Part shown: piece after piece, positions 1 to 11,177 of the stretch | Position numbering within the stretch: the first letter of the stretch is position 1 | Layout of the letters: every line of letters begins with the position of its first letter | DNA from: Jacaranda mimosifolia | Taxonomy: Eukaryota; Streptophyta; Magnoliopsida; Lamiales; Bignoniaceae | DNA length: 64,000 nucleotides | Direction of reading: 5' to 3' | Assembly: GCA_018894105.1 (NCBI GenBank) | Contig: CM032119.1 | Span: 14,029,246-14,093,245 of the forward strand | Position numbers and translations under genes: made by a program | Notes under the pieces: generated by a model | Database searches by the model: none | What the model was told of the DNA's origin: nothing | The model's input: the letters and a program-made list of their open reading frames with translations, nothing else

Positions 1-1117
1 TGATTAAATTTAGCTATTACATGAGTGTATCCCATACATTCATGGATTTTCAAAAGTCTCCATGCCTCCAAGGTCTCATTTTCTCCATGCAACTTTTACA
101 TGAGAAAGAAATTTTCACTTTTAGTGATTCTACTCTCATAACATTTACAAGATAGAAATAAAGATGCATGCAAGTCCCAATTTAATACAACCCATTTCAA
201 CAACTTGAAATAAATAAAATCAATATTAAAGGCCCATGATCATCTCCATTCATTCATCATCCATTCAACAATTAAATGAACAATAAACAAATCTATAATT
301 AACAATTAATTCCATCAATTAAATGCTAATCAAATTAACAAATAATTGGACATGCATAACACTTATGCAACATATGGAGATTAACTTTAACAAGATTTAA
401 GGAGTTTGAAAAATGTCAAACATAAAATTGAGAACTTGCATAACACTTGTGCATCCATAACATGATTTAACATCATTTCTGGCCACTAAAAGAGCCAAAA
501 ATCAAGCTCAAAACCTGCCCAACTCGTAATCGGGCGCTATTGGCAGTGCCAGGTGCATGGCTGGGCAGTGGCTCTCGGCCATTGCCTTGCTAGCTTGCGC
601 TAAGGCTGGCTGGTAGACACTGTTTTGGGGTAAAGACTAGTCAAGTTGATTTTTAGCTCAACTATTGTGCACCAAAAATTCTAGAACTATTTATAAATAT
701 TAGATCACACATTATGGACTTTTTTCCAGGTCTAAAACACATTTTAAAATTGGAAATTTAAGTTCTCAATCAAACTTCAAAAATCAAGTTAAGTAAGAAT
801 CGCATTCTTCAAAAATCTCCAACAAAACTCAAATCATATTGGATACAAAAATGACCAAAACTATTTTAGCCAATTATCAACATGCTATATCAATATACAA
901 CATCAATTAATGCTAAATCAACATTCAATATTAATAGCTATGACACTTAAAACACATATTAGCATGCTTTCAATTCATCAATCAAGGAGCCATGCACAAG
1001 ATCATCCACACTCCAATCCATTATATGAATTGAGAGTTTGGTGATTTTGATCAATGCATCATATGAATCAATTATCGAAAATCCAAATGTACACATGATT
1101 TAGGCTCCGATATCATT
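1..1117 (-). mobile_element. internal region (5' end) of a minus-strand LTR retrotransposon, cut by the window edge
   Basis: This stretch lies directly downstream, on the minus strand, of the LTR at 1118-3336 and its primer-binding-like site. No convincing gag or pol frame is visible, so it is probably the untranslated leader or a decayed internal part. Position 490-640 is locally GC-richer than its surroundings. The assignment rests on the LTR boundary and PBS. The rest of the element would lie beyond position 1. Confidence 0.45.
1103..1115 (-). other. primer-binding-site-like sequence (initiator tRNA-Met type, degenerate)
   Basis: Read on the minus strand this is TGATATCGGAGCC, close to the plant retroelement consensus TGGTATCAGAGCC that pairs with the 3' end of initiator tRNA-Met. 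It sits two bases from the TG/CA edge of the LTR at 1118, the spacing expected of a PBS. Confidence 0.5.
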
Positions 1118-3336
1118 TGAAAGCAAGTAAGGTACTATGATCCAATTAAAAAGCTTCATAAGCTAAATAAACTAGTGCTTACTTGCTAAATAGGATCAAA
1201 TCATGCATAAAATCCAGATTTAGATAAAGTGTTACCTTGAAATGCTAATATCCAAGGAGAAAGTGGTGAATCTTTCACCAATCTAGAATCTGCCAGAAAC
1301 CGCACAGTAGGAGTGAAGCGATTTTTAACCTTGTTAAAACTTCTCCAAAATTCATGAAAAAAAAAATACTCCAACCTCTCAACACCCTGGAGGAAACACA
1401 ATAAAGAAATTGGATCAAAAAGCTTTCTGGATCTCCTTGGAAAAATTCGCCAAATTGGTGCTCTGCTTAAGTGGATCTCCAAACTATAGCAAACTAACTT
1501 GTTCGCCTATATTGATATGATCCACACATCAAGAAAACTTCTAAACTCTCCTCACTATAAACTGGAATAAGAGAGGAGAATGATAACGGTGGAGGCCAAT
1601 TTGAGGTAGGGAATAAGAAGAAGAGAGCAAAGCTTTCAACATATGAATGTAATGCTTGCAAGGTGTTTTGGAGGGAATTGCAAAAGAATCCAATTCTTTT
1701 ACATTTTCAGCAATGACCTATCCTCACACCCACTATATCTATATATAGGGTGAGGTTGGTGTGATGCTAAGTCGGCATCACACCTTCCTCAAAGTGGGTG
1801 GCCAACTTGCATTGCCAAGGTGGCAAATACAAATTCAAATCTAATTTGAATTTCTTGTGCATCTTAATTACATTTGAAATCTAATTTCAAGCTAATTAAG
1901 ATGCTAATTCAAATGAACATTTCATTTGAATTTTTTCTTCAAAATGTCTTCATCTCATTAATTAAATTAAACACTTTAATTTAATTAATTAACTTTGGAC
2001 TTAACTCTTAAGTCAAACAAGCTTAACTCTTAAGCTTAAATTTGTTAACTTAACTCTTTAAGTTAACTTGACCAATTGATGGTCACTTTGGCATCTAATA
2101 ATTAACTCCTTAATTATTGGTCTAATTTAACCTTTTAAATTAATTGATTAATTTAATACTTAAATTAATCAAGCCAATATTGACCTTTAAATTGGACACC
2201 TCAAAATCGATTCACTAGGAGAAATTCTCTAACTCTTAGAAAATTGCTCCATTAACTAGGAAGCTAATTGGCTTTTGTGTGTGACCCAATAGGTCAAACC
2301 ATTCATTGAACATGGGTTCACAACTCCTTGTGACTCTTGAATATTATATATTCATTTTAGTTTAAAACACTTTTAAACTAATTGACTCAATTCAATTAAT
2401 CTCATTAATTAAATAGTACCCATTTTCCATGGTCGATGTACAATCTCAAGCCCATGGAGCCCAACTAATTGGCCTAAATGAATGTTTTGGAAAACTATTA
2501 TATCTCTACGCTTACCATGCAAATACAGTCCTTCCATCTCCCTGAAAGAGGCCTAGGGTAAGATATTTGCTGGCTCCTTAATAGCCTCGATGCTATATTT
2601 TTATTTCCAATATCGATTCCCTTGTGTGACCTAATCTTTGGAAAACTCCTTTTCTAAATGTCACATCACATTGTACAAGGATTTCTTAGAATCAATCATT
2701 ATAAAATACATAGGAGATGCACTCGCCCTTCACAAAAATAAGGAGTTGGATTCCATCTTGGATATGCCAAGTAGCTCATACCCAACCTCAACCCGAGAGA
2801 CCCGCTAAGTGGTCAAGGAAGAGTCAGAGCATGAGGTCCAGACACAAGGTTACCATAGATCCTTAGGTCAGAGGACTAATAATATGCACTAGCGTAAGCT
2901 GGAGAATTTGCCACTAATGACTTGCCACTACGGCTATCTAGTGGATTCTCCGATGGGCCTTCAATACCTTGCTCTCTAACAAGCACCCACTAACATGTAC
3001 CAATATTTCATACGGTTGCTGATGGAATAGAACAATATCCAACTCTTGAATTTATGCATTGTCAATACAAGTCTGTCCGTATCTTAGATGCCCCGTCTCG
3101 TAAGATCTTATGACTTGGAAGATTTAAGATCATGACCATGTGAGGCTTATTCCATGGTCATCAAACTATGTCCCACAAGCAAGAGTGATCTAGGGGTTTC
3201 ATCCAAATGCAAGTGAAGTGTTGAAGAACATAAGATGAAGATGGCCATATAAAGAATATCATTCAATCAAGATTGTATTACAAGGAAATAGTTTTACAAG
3301 GCCAAACTAATTAGCTTGCCGGGCAATATTCTAACA
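1118..3336 (-). repeat. 5' LTR of a minus-strand retrotransposon (about 2.2 kb)
   Basis: The plus-strand reading begins TGAAAGCAAG and ends ATTCTAACA, so both strands show TG...CA termini. A PBS-like site follows immediately on the internal side. A TATA-like run at about 1738-1748 (minus strand TATATATAG) suits an LTR promoter firing leftward. The 1850-2400 part is rich in short inverted AAT/ATT motifs. The partner LTR is outside the window, so the pair cannot be compared. The clade (Copia or Gypsy) is unknown because no pol is visible. Confidence 0.55.
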
Positions 3337-5139
3337 TAAAGTTCAAGTTTCAAGGACCCACAAACTTGAATCGTGAAGCCTATTGCAGTCTCAAAACCAA
3401 CCATGACTTAGCACCTTGTCCAAAAGCTTCCACAACACCTGCAACACCTTCATACACTTATACATCATTAGTATAAATATGCACCTTTTGGGGTTGTTAA
3501 AGTCAAAAAATGCACTTTAACTGATAGATAACCAACAAACGGCCACAGTACTTTGCACTTATCATTGATCGCCGCAATAAATCTTTGGTTATGATTGAAG
3601 ATAGTGCCACCAACACATCTAATGGTTTACTGTATTTTTACCCATCCAAATCATCTTGAAACTAGCAAATTCAAGCAATTCAACACCCAATCATACCTTC
3701 ACAAGCATCTATCAAGACCTCCAGCGTTTGATCATGGCCCAAAGACCTTCAAAATCAATTGAAACTTTTACCACTAGCCACCATTTTCCACTAGTTCTTG
3801 ACTTTCCCCTTGAAGCTTGTAATTGGTGGAAGTTTTAAACAACGTCCTGACCACCATGCATCAAGAACCCACTACTGATTCTCACTTCCAAGTATAACCT
3901 GTTCCAACTCAAGATACTTTTTCTAACTAGAACCCATTCCAACTTGGCTCTGATACCAATTATCATAGGGGTATTTTTCAAACCCAATTTTTTTCATAGT
4001 GAAGCATACCCACTATATAGCTTTGACCTACCAAGGGGCTAGTTAGCCTATCAATCGACATCCCCACAATTGCTTAGACAGAGTTTGAGTGAAACTTCAG
4101 GCTTCTCCACAATTACTTTAAACAGAGTTTGAATGAAACATTTTGGCCATCGACACATGCATTTTTGTGCACAAGACAAACATCAATCAACATATAGTTA
4201 AAGCGTGCAAGTAATGCAAGGTAAAGAGGCAATATATAATTTACAAGTTGCACTTAACCTTGTATTCTTATTCAACTCATCAATAAAATATATAGGATCT
4301 TGCCAAGGCCATCACACACAAAATATCTGCGCTTTATCCTATCTATTGTGCAAAATTGTGAGGTCCTTAAGCTAAATAATAGCTTACAATATAAAACTAT
4401 GTAGTGAACATTCCCTGCTATAGGTCAACAATGGTAGGCATCTCCAATAGCTAGGATTAAATCCTATCAATCTAATCATGTGGCAATGCTAAGGTAACAA
4501 GCACTATGTATTCTAAGTAGTTATCTAGCTTCATGTTATATTGCTAAGTGTCCTAGTGGTTGTTGGAATAAGACAGACTTAACTGTCCACTAATTCTGCC
4601 CATGCCTTAATATTTTGCCAACTGCCTACAAAAACCATCCCTTGTTCAACTATCTAGACTTTCACCATTTAGTCAATTGTGTGCCATGTCTACCCAACAT
4701 GTTGCCAATCTATTTACTAGGTAAGATCATCATGTACACTGCATGCCATTGTCATGGTGGCCCATTGCTGCGTATGCCCATGTCTACTATGCGTGCCAGC
4801 CTTTGCTTGTCACCACACTACTTTACTTCGCTGCACGAAGTCTCCCTAGTCACTCGCATGGCTATCTTAGTTCCCACATGCATGCTGAGTGATTTTATCT
4901 TTGCCTGTCTAAGTATCATGCAAGCGTGCGCCCAACTTTGCACACTATCTGTCAATACCTGACACTTGTGCGCACCTTACCTTTACCCACAAGTTGTCAC
5001 AATATGCCCATATTTTTAGCAACCATCAATATCCAACACTCAACAAAGGTCTATGCCACACCGTGTTGGCACCTTTGTGCACAGTCAAGCACATCTTGAT
5101 TTACTGATTGCTTTCACTGAGTTAAGGTCTAATAGTAAG
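3337..5139. other. unassigned repeat-like intergenic DNA
   Basis: No coding region is supported here. The only recognisable signal is a perfect minus-strand tRNA-Met PBS sequence at 3946-3958. The open frames at 3656-3838 and 4615-4962 have no recognisable domains. The 4560-5090 part is less AT-rich than its neighbours and may be decayed retroelement sequence. Confidence 0.4.
3946..3958 (-). other. tRNA-Met primer-binding-site sequence without a clear LTR edge
   Basis: On the minus strand it reads TGGTATCAGAGCC, an exact match to the plant initiator tRNA-Met PBS. The base context on its LTR side (3959 onward) does not show a TG/CA terminus, so the LTR could not be delimited. It is probably a relic of another minus-strand retroelement. 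Confidence 0.5.
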
Positions 5140-5245
5140 CTTAATTAGTTAGGCTCATTGGTACTTTTCTTATTTATTTATTTAATTAATTCAGCATTTT
5201 ATTAACTTTTTACTTTTTTGCCCTTATGATCTTATTTTTTAATAT
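5140..5245 (-). repeat. degenerate LTR-like segment (possible 3' LTR relic of the 5-10.7 kb element)
   Basis: By eye this segment aligns with 10575-10660. Both contain GGCTCA(C/T)T, a run of TTATTTATTTAATTAA, and then ACTTTTTTxCCCTTA. That suggests two decayed copies of one LTR flanking the gag/protease, minisatellite and extra-ORF region. The similarity stops soon on both sides, so the ends are truncated and the boundaries are approximate. Confidence 0.35.
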
Positions 5246-5648
5246 TATAAAGCCCCCTGCTTTCAGTTTGAAAAGTTATTTTCATATTCAAATTGTACCA
5301 TGAAAGTTAATTTTTTTTTATGTCAACATATAGTTAATTTTATTTTTCATATTAATTTATCTCCAATTTACTTTTAAAATAATTTCAATAATTTTAATAA
5401 TTAATAACTCAAAGACTCTTAAGTTCCTTTGACATTTTGGCTTCAAGAAATAATACCTTAGCGAATTGACTCATCCAAGGGGAATTAGCAAAGTTAATAT
5501 TTCCTTAACTTGGGAAGTAACCTTTTTTGGTTAGGATGAGTTCTCAAGGTAATTTTTTACCTTCCAGTTTACCTTTTTCTCATTACTCATATTTTCTAAT
5601 CTTTTGAATTAGCAATTTCTTTTTGGAGCTTCAACTTGAAAGTGAGAT

Positions 5649-7885
5649 ATGTCCAGTTTTAAGAGTGAGATGCCTGTTAGTGGGATGAAATCTGAATTAG
5701 AGTTTGAATTCTTGGAGGGAGTCCCTACCGCTAGCGCCTTCATAATATAGGGCTAGTAGTGTCATCACCCCTATGGAGGGGTTGGCAGCTATGCCCACAC
5801 AGAGGATGTAAACACTATCTTAAGCAGCTCTACCATCAAAGTGCCTATCATTTTAGGGGCTGTTGTTGTGTTAAATTGATTCATTTTTGCAGGGGTCATC
5901 CTCCTCATGGTGTTGCTATATTTTTTTAGTTCGTAAGTCACTCTTTGGGTGCATTGTCTAGTCTAGTCTTGGATCAGAGAGTTGCGTATTAAGAGCACAT
6001 CATCAGTTTATAGTTATTGAGTCGTCTTCATTATTACAGTTAGGGAAATGACTCTTCTGATGAGGGGTCTAGGCACACTCCTAATATTGATAGTAGCTTT
6101 GCTAGTGTTACTAATTTGTTTTGTTCGCTTATTTTGAGGGAGTTAGAGATATTGAGATGTAGAGTTTACAGTTTTGATGAGTTTAAGTTTGTTCTTCCTT
6201 CTTTGAAGGATCTTATTGTATCATCTCCTCTAAGGTACTTTACCATTTTTCAGTAGGTACTTCAATAATAGTTTTTTCCTTCCTTTTGATCGTTTGTTGT
6301 TAGAGATAATTTGGAGTTACAGGATGTGTCTGAGTCAGTTCACTCCAAACTACTTTCTCTATTTTATGTGGTTTCAATATCACCTTAGGGATTTGGATTT
6401 CTCCATTTCCTTAGATAGTTTTCACTCTATGAAAGGTTCCAAATGAGGCACTCTTTCAATTTTTTCCTAGGTCAAAATACAAGTTTTTAAGTGGATTGCC
6501 ATCTTTTAGAGGATCTTGAAAGAGTCTTTTTTCTTTGTGAGAATGAGGATTAAGGGGCCAATTGTATTTGGAGTAGTTCAACTTTATTGGTGCATCTGCG
6601 GAGGTTTCATTGTGACCTTCACTAAAGTTTTGAGGAGGTTAGATTGTTTATCTCCCCCTTTAATGCCACATATACGTTTCTTATTAGTACTTAATTGATT
6701 TTTTTACATTTCGTTTGTTTGTGTATTTGCTATTGTATTTATGCTTTTCTCAACATTTATGTCATTTTTCTTGATTATTTGTTGCACTATCAAGCTTAGC
6801 TCAATTATCTTGCTCTTGACAGGAAATAAGATAGATTTGACAAGGATTCACACTAGAAGAGCGAATGGAGGTTCTCATGAAAGGTATGCAGTGGAGCAGC
6901 ATTGCAGGGGTTTGTCCTCGGTAGGGCTGCGTTTGAGCCTTCAGCAGAGTTTCAAAGAGCCTAAAGTTATACTTCCTTCTATGGAACCTCAATCGGACGT
7001 AGGTTATAATTCTAAGCTAATGATTTTAGGACCAAGTGGGAAGCATGCTCAGGAGTATGCTGTTGGGGCTACTTATTTGCAGTCCTCTTACCCCTTTCAT
7101 GCTGGTGAAGGTAAAGGATTATTCTGCTATAGATTACATAGGAGCTATGGTATCGACTCTCATTGGGACATAAACAAGATTGCTTTCAATATTTTGGCAA
7201 CTTATGGAGTGGAGTCAGTTAGTATGATCATGGAAAGTTAGAGATATTCTTACCTTCACATTTGATAAATTTTGCTACTGAAGACTTAGTGTGGGCAAGA
7301 ACTTTTCTCTCTGACTTAACTTTTTTTTTTTTTTGCTTGCATGTTGTATTTGTAGTTGTGCGTAGTTAACTACTTTATTTATCATTTTCGGAACAAGTCT
7401 GAAACTTGGTTGTACAAATATCCCGTTGAGTAGAAGAGACTGCGGCTATGATAGTTAAGCTTAAGGAAATCTAGGGGACATGCCCAATAGAATGTTCAAA
7501 AGAGTGAAGGGTTCGAGAAGCTGCTGAAGGAGCGATATGTTAGAGCAATAAAGAGTAAGAAAAAGTTCTTGGAGTCTTTTATTGAGAAAGTACTTGTGTT
7601 TACTACCTGTGAAAAGGCGGTAAAGAAGTTTAAAGGTTTCAATGAGTTTTTTGAGGTAGTTAAGGCAGAGGCACCATGATATATGAGCAGATTATCAAGG
7701 GTTGTAGCCGCGTGCTTAGTAAGATTGGGTGGTACTCTTCAGAGGACTTGCTGATGCTTAAACCCACAATTCCTGTTAACTTCCTTATTGGGCCGGTTGG
7801 TAGATCGTTGGTGGCTGGTGCAGAGGTTATGTTGGAGTGTCTAGTTGCTATGGCTCCAAAGTTAGTAGAGTATGATTTTTACTAG
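5649..7885 (+). pseudogene. decayed extra ORF of a retrotransposon, antisense to its gag/protease
   Basis: Plus-strand coding-like sequence starts with an ATG at 5649 (MSSFKSEMPVSG...) and continues, interrupted by stops and frame changes, through about 6060-6240, 6516-6698, 6741-7241 and 7440-7885. Short stretches look protein-like, for example a lysine/glutamate-rich helix-forming part translated from about 7510-7680 and the phrase ESFFFVRM near 6520. I cannot assign a domain. Its place matters: the gag/protease relic at 9480-10340 is on the opposite strand, and this frame lies where Tat/Retand-type Ty3/gypsy elements are known to carry an additional ORF between pol and the 3' LTR, often antisense. 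The function of such ORFs is not established, and the identification is inference from position. Confidence 0.4.
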
Positions 7886-8229
7886 GAGATAGTCTTTTTT
7901 TTTATTTTATGTTTGTTGAGGACTGTGTTGTTTCTATTTTCTTTTAGTAGTATGCTAGTTAGTTTCTTTTTTGATTGCCAAGTGTTGGTTGCATGTCAAT
8001 TGATGTTTGCGTACTCTGATATTGTTAGATTTTGGATCTTTGTTATAGAGATTGAGCAGCTTTGCTCTCCCTTCTGCACTTAGCTGCTTTCATATTTCAT
8101 GTTTTTCTTGATCTTTTTATGTTTCTTTACTTTTTTGCCACTTCTCTAGACTTTGTTGCAATGCAAAATGGTCACGATCCCCTTTTAGGAGTTTTGTAAA
8201 AAACTTAACCTTTTCTTTTTGGAGCCTCC

Positions 8230-8870
8230 TTTTTAGGAGTCTTATCATAATGCTATTGCCATTTATACCCCTCATTGGGGCCTTACTTTAGTATTTGTTT
8301 ATAATGCACCTAGTTGGGCTTCTTAGTAGTTCTATTGGGGCACGCCCTTTTGCGTGTCTTAGCACAATGTTGTTGATCTGTGTCCCCTTGGGAGTTTTTA
8401 GTGTAATGTTATTTTTGTGCCTTCTTAGAAGTCTTAGTGTAATGTTGCTACTGTGCATTCCCTTTAGAGGTTTTGATATAGTCCTCATAACTACATAGTT
8501 CCTTGGCATTCATACAACAATTTTAGTTGTTGTGTGCCTCTTTGGAGGTCTTATAGTAGTCTTTTGTTATTACCCGCCTCTTTGGGGTCTTATAGCCGTA
8601 TCTTGTTACTGCCCGTTCCCTTGAGAGTCTTATAGCAGTTTTTTGTTAATGTGCTCCCCTTGAGGAACTTATAGCAGTCTTTTGCGTTTTCAATGCCATA
8701 TTGAGTGTCTTATACTGGTCTTTTGAGTTTGCCATGCGCTCTCTTAGAGGTCTTTTAGTGATGTTGATGTCCTTTACCATGTGGCCCCTTGGGTTTTTTA
8801 TAGTGGTGCTGATGTCGTTTGCCACGTGCCCCCATGGAGGTCTTATAGTAGTGTTGATGTAGCATACTAT
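8230..8870. repeat. degenerate minisatellite, about 16 units of 36-46 bp
   Basis: The core (G)GAGGTCTTATAGTAGT recurs, followed by a T-rich stretch and a CCCC/GCCCCTT block. Unit starts are seen near 8235, 8275, 8312, 8352, 8388, 8425, 8463, 8541, 8580, 8621, 8659, 8699, 8741, 8788 and 8833. Units are strongly diverged on the left and more alike on the right. Tandem repeats of this kind are known in the region between pol and the 3' LTR of Tat-lineage retrotransposons. The open frames at 8288-8509 and 8646-8897 only reflect the repeat. Confidence 0.7.
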
Positions 8871-9479
8871 TGATAATTTGTGTGGAGTCGTTATCATTTT
8901 TTTTTATTCAATGTTGTAAGTTTTTTATATGCATGCCTTTTAGGTCTCATTATAAATGAGATGTTCCCGCAAATTATTATTAAGCAGTAAAAAGTAGACA
9001 AGTGCGTAAGGAAATATTAGAATATTTTATTAGAATAATCAAAGGGACAATTGCCACCTCTAAAGCTCTGACGGTCTTATTCATAATAGAAATAGAAAGA
9101 TTACCTAAGTTACGAGAAATGAAAACTTAGAACATAGAAAAAAAATCGAAACTAATGGAACAAGTAACTTTAAAATAAGAACACTCCAAGACACCACAAA
9201 GGGTGCGTCTATTGAGATTGGGGATATCTCCCATCTTTGTTGCGGGGGGCTAAGTTACTGACATGGCATGTTTCTTCTCAAGGGTTTCTTCAAATGTGAT
9301 CTCACATAGCTCTGACTTCTTTATTTAGGAATTGCCTTCTTGGGGCATTGTCATGGTGTTCACTTCTAGGCCAAGCTTTTATCTTTACCTTTTAGTCGCT
9401 CTCGTGGCATTTTTCGAAATTGCCAGTAGTAGGGATTTTACTCTTTTCAGGATATTAGCGTAGCATTATCTGGTAGTGC
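8871..9479. other. retroelement-derived spacer, no gene seen
   Basis: This AT-rich piece lies between the minisatellite and the protease relic. In an intact minus-strand element, pol (RT, RNase H, integrase) would lie here. None is recognisable in about 600 bp, so pol has been deleted. Confidence 0.45.
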
Positions 9480-9840
9480 ACTAGTCGATTATAACTTCTT
9501 TGGTTCCATAGAGAGTAAAAGACTTCATCTTAATGCGATAAGTTGATAAATCACTTAGAAAAGGTTCAAAGTAGGTCTCCCTAGTATAACATTGCAAGTT
9601 GATAGGATTTTGATTACCAGAAACTTTACCGTCTTTGTGACCCTTTGGGGATGAGTGCCTAACGAAAGAGAAATAGAGATTTCTTCGAGGGCTTCTATAG
9701 TTTGCCAACGAATGTCACCAAGGCGGGTGTTGATTTTCTACAATTTACTGTTGTCTATGCTAAACTAGAGGAACGCATCATGAAAGATGATGTCTGCTGA
9801 GCTTCTGCTATCCACCAAAATTTTCTTCACTTAAAAGTTG
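9480..9840 (-). pseudogene. Ty3/gypsy aspartic protease remnant
   Basis: The minus-strand translation (about 9835 down to 9480) contains ILVDSRSSADIIF, then SLSLGTHPQRVTKTVKFLV, then a CNVILGRPT-like segment. This is the order of motifs in plant Ty3/gypsy retroviral-type proteases. The catalytic D-S/T-G triad is damaged: VDS is at 9807-9815 but the glycine is replaced by arginine. The segments are in different frames and broken by stops, so the copy is dead. It belongs to the minus-strand element whose PBS is at 10333-10350. Confidence 0.7.
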
Positions 9841-10332
9841 GCAAGGGATGATGAGATGATAGAGTATCAAACAATCATCTTGATTTGTCAACTCGAAAGA
9901 AGAATTACATGTCCATGGGTTGAGGTGGAGGAGGGGCAGTGCCTAATTTTTCATTCATCCTTCTTTCTATCCTCTTCAGGATGATGAGGCTTTTCTACTG
10001 TAGCAAGATGCTTAGGGTTACCCCTGAGGGTGGTGTTTGTCTATGTACTAAGTCATCGCTTTGGCCACAGCTCATGTGGAGGCATTTTCCATTGGCACTA
10101 GCAATATTTCTCTTAAGTTATATGCAGCATCAGTCCTTTAGGGAGCATAGATTACAACGTGGGGGTCACCTTCAATGGTGGGTGTACGTTAGGCGCTGAA
10201 TCTATTGTCGGATGGGGTAACGCTTTTGGTGGGTTGTTGTCTTCATTCTTGCCTCGCGGTGCCACTTGGGTGCTGGAATCTCAAGCTCTGAATCTCATCT
10301 GCATTCTCTGTATTCCTTACTTCAAAAGTAAG
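9841..10332 (-). pseudogene. probable gag C-terminal relic of the same minus-strand Ty3/gypsy element
   Basis: It lies between the PBS and the protease relic, where gag belongs. The minus-strand translation is proline- and lysine-rich near 10150-10250 and interrupted by stops; no zinc knuckle survives. At about 490 bp it is much shorter than a full gag, so most of gag is missing. The assignment is positional. The plus-strand frames at 9939-10341 are treated as shadows. Confidence 0.35.
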
Positions 10333-10350
10333 TTCCTATAGATGGCGCCA
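10333..10350 (-). other. primer-binding site, TGGCGCCA type
   Basis: On the minus strand this reads TGGCGCCATCTATAGGAA, close to the TGGCGCCGTCTGTGGGAA sequence that follows the 5' LTR in many plant Ty3/gypsy elements. It fixes the orientation of the gag/protease remnant to its left and puts the 5' LTR to its right. Confidence 0.6.
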
Positions 10351-10680
10351 AGATGAAGCTGCACGAAAATAGAGTAGGGGTCATTTTCGAAAATCAACAA
10401 GTTGAGTTAGGCTTTTGTTCTTGGAATGTGCTTGCGCAGAGTTAGAGTTCAAGTTTGTAAATGATTACTCAACTGCATTTTGAATTTGGGGTTTGGTATT
10501 TATATTAATTGAGTTCTTGATAGGCTTCGGCCCACTTGAGTTGGGTGCCCATCTTAGTGGGTTTAATTTGTTGGGCTCACTAGCTATTTATCTATTTACT
10601 TATTTATTTAATTAAGCCTTCCACTTACTTTTACTTTTTTACCCTTAGGGTCTCTTTTTTTTTTTCATATCAGTAAGGTA
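10351..10680 (-). repeat. degenerate 5' LTR relic of the minus-strand Ty3/gypsy element
   Basis: It abuts the PBS at 10333-10350 on the LTR side. The segment 10575-10660 resembles 5140-5245, so the two may be remnants of one LTR pair about 5.4 kb apart. The outer end is not definable. The distal sequence past about 10680 does not match the left copy. Confidence 0.4.
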
Positions 10681-11111
10681 TAAAGTCGGTGGACCATACG
10701 AAAATGATAGTATTGGATAAGTTGTAATTGTGAGGATTAAAAGATAAAAATCAGACATTTTGGACATATCACTAGGAAATATGGCACACTTAATTTTTGT
10801 GGTAAAATTTTAAAATATAAGAGATAAATATTCATTTACTTTAATTTTCTATGTGCTATTATATTTTTCTTTTAATAATTGACATATATAAGTTTAATTG
10901 TGAATCTGGGTTTATGCCTTTGTGTTGCCCGCTGAAGCCGTGGATGGCGTTTAGGGCGTTGTTGTGGCCTAACCAGATTTATAATTAAGCTTGACAATTT
11001 TAGATCCCGAGTAAAACACCGCCTACAAAGTTGGTTCTTTCTAAACTACCATCTCTTATGGTTGGCCTTAACTCCTTGACTTTCCGACACTTTCCCGATC
11101 CTTCCCCTGAA
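10681..11111. other. AT-rich flank and leader before the pararetroviral copy
   Basis: No gene is seen. The 10910-10980 part is GC-richer and the last 130 bp before the PBS is pyrimidine-rich. This may be the 5' non-coding part of the pararetroviral copy, but no boundary or terminal repeat could be found. Confidence 0.35.
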
Positions 11112-11124
11112 TGGTATCAGAGCC
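11112..11124 (+). other. tRNA-Met primer-binding site of the pararetroviral element
   Basis: TGGTATCAGAGCC is an exact match to the initiator tRNA-Met complementary sequence that primes minus-strand DNA synthesis in caulimovirids and many retrotransposons. It lies 54 bp before the first ATG of the movement-protein cistron. Confidence 0.75.
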
Positions 11125-11177
11125 ATAGTGCTTAAAAAGTGTATAGTTTTATGGAAATCTAACACAGATTTATTCAT

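Noticed and set aside
1201..1482. A 93-codon minus-strand frame in the first LTR
   Set aside because: It lies within the LTR and has no domain.
4615..4962. A 115-codon frame rich in His, Cys and Met
   Set aside because: It lacks a recognisable domain and starts at a non-ATG codon in repeat-like DNA.
8230..8870. CRISPR-like array
   Set aside because: Units are tandem and diverged throughout, without constant repeats and unique spacers, and the context is a plant retroelement.
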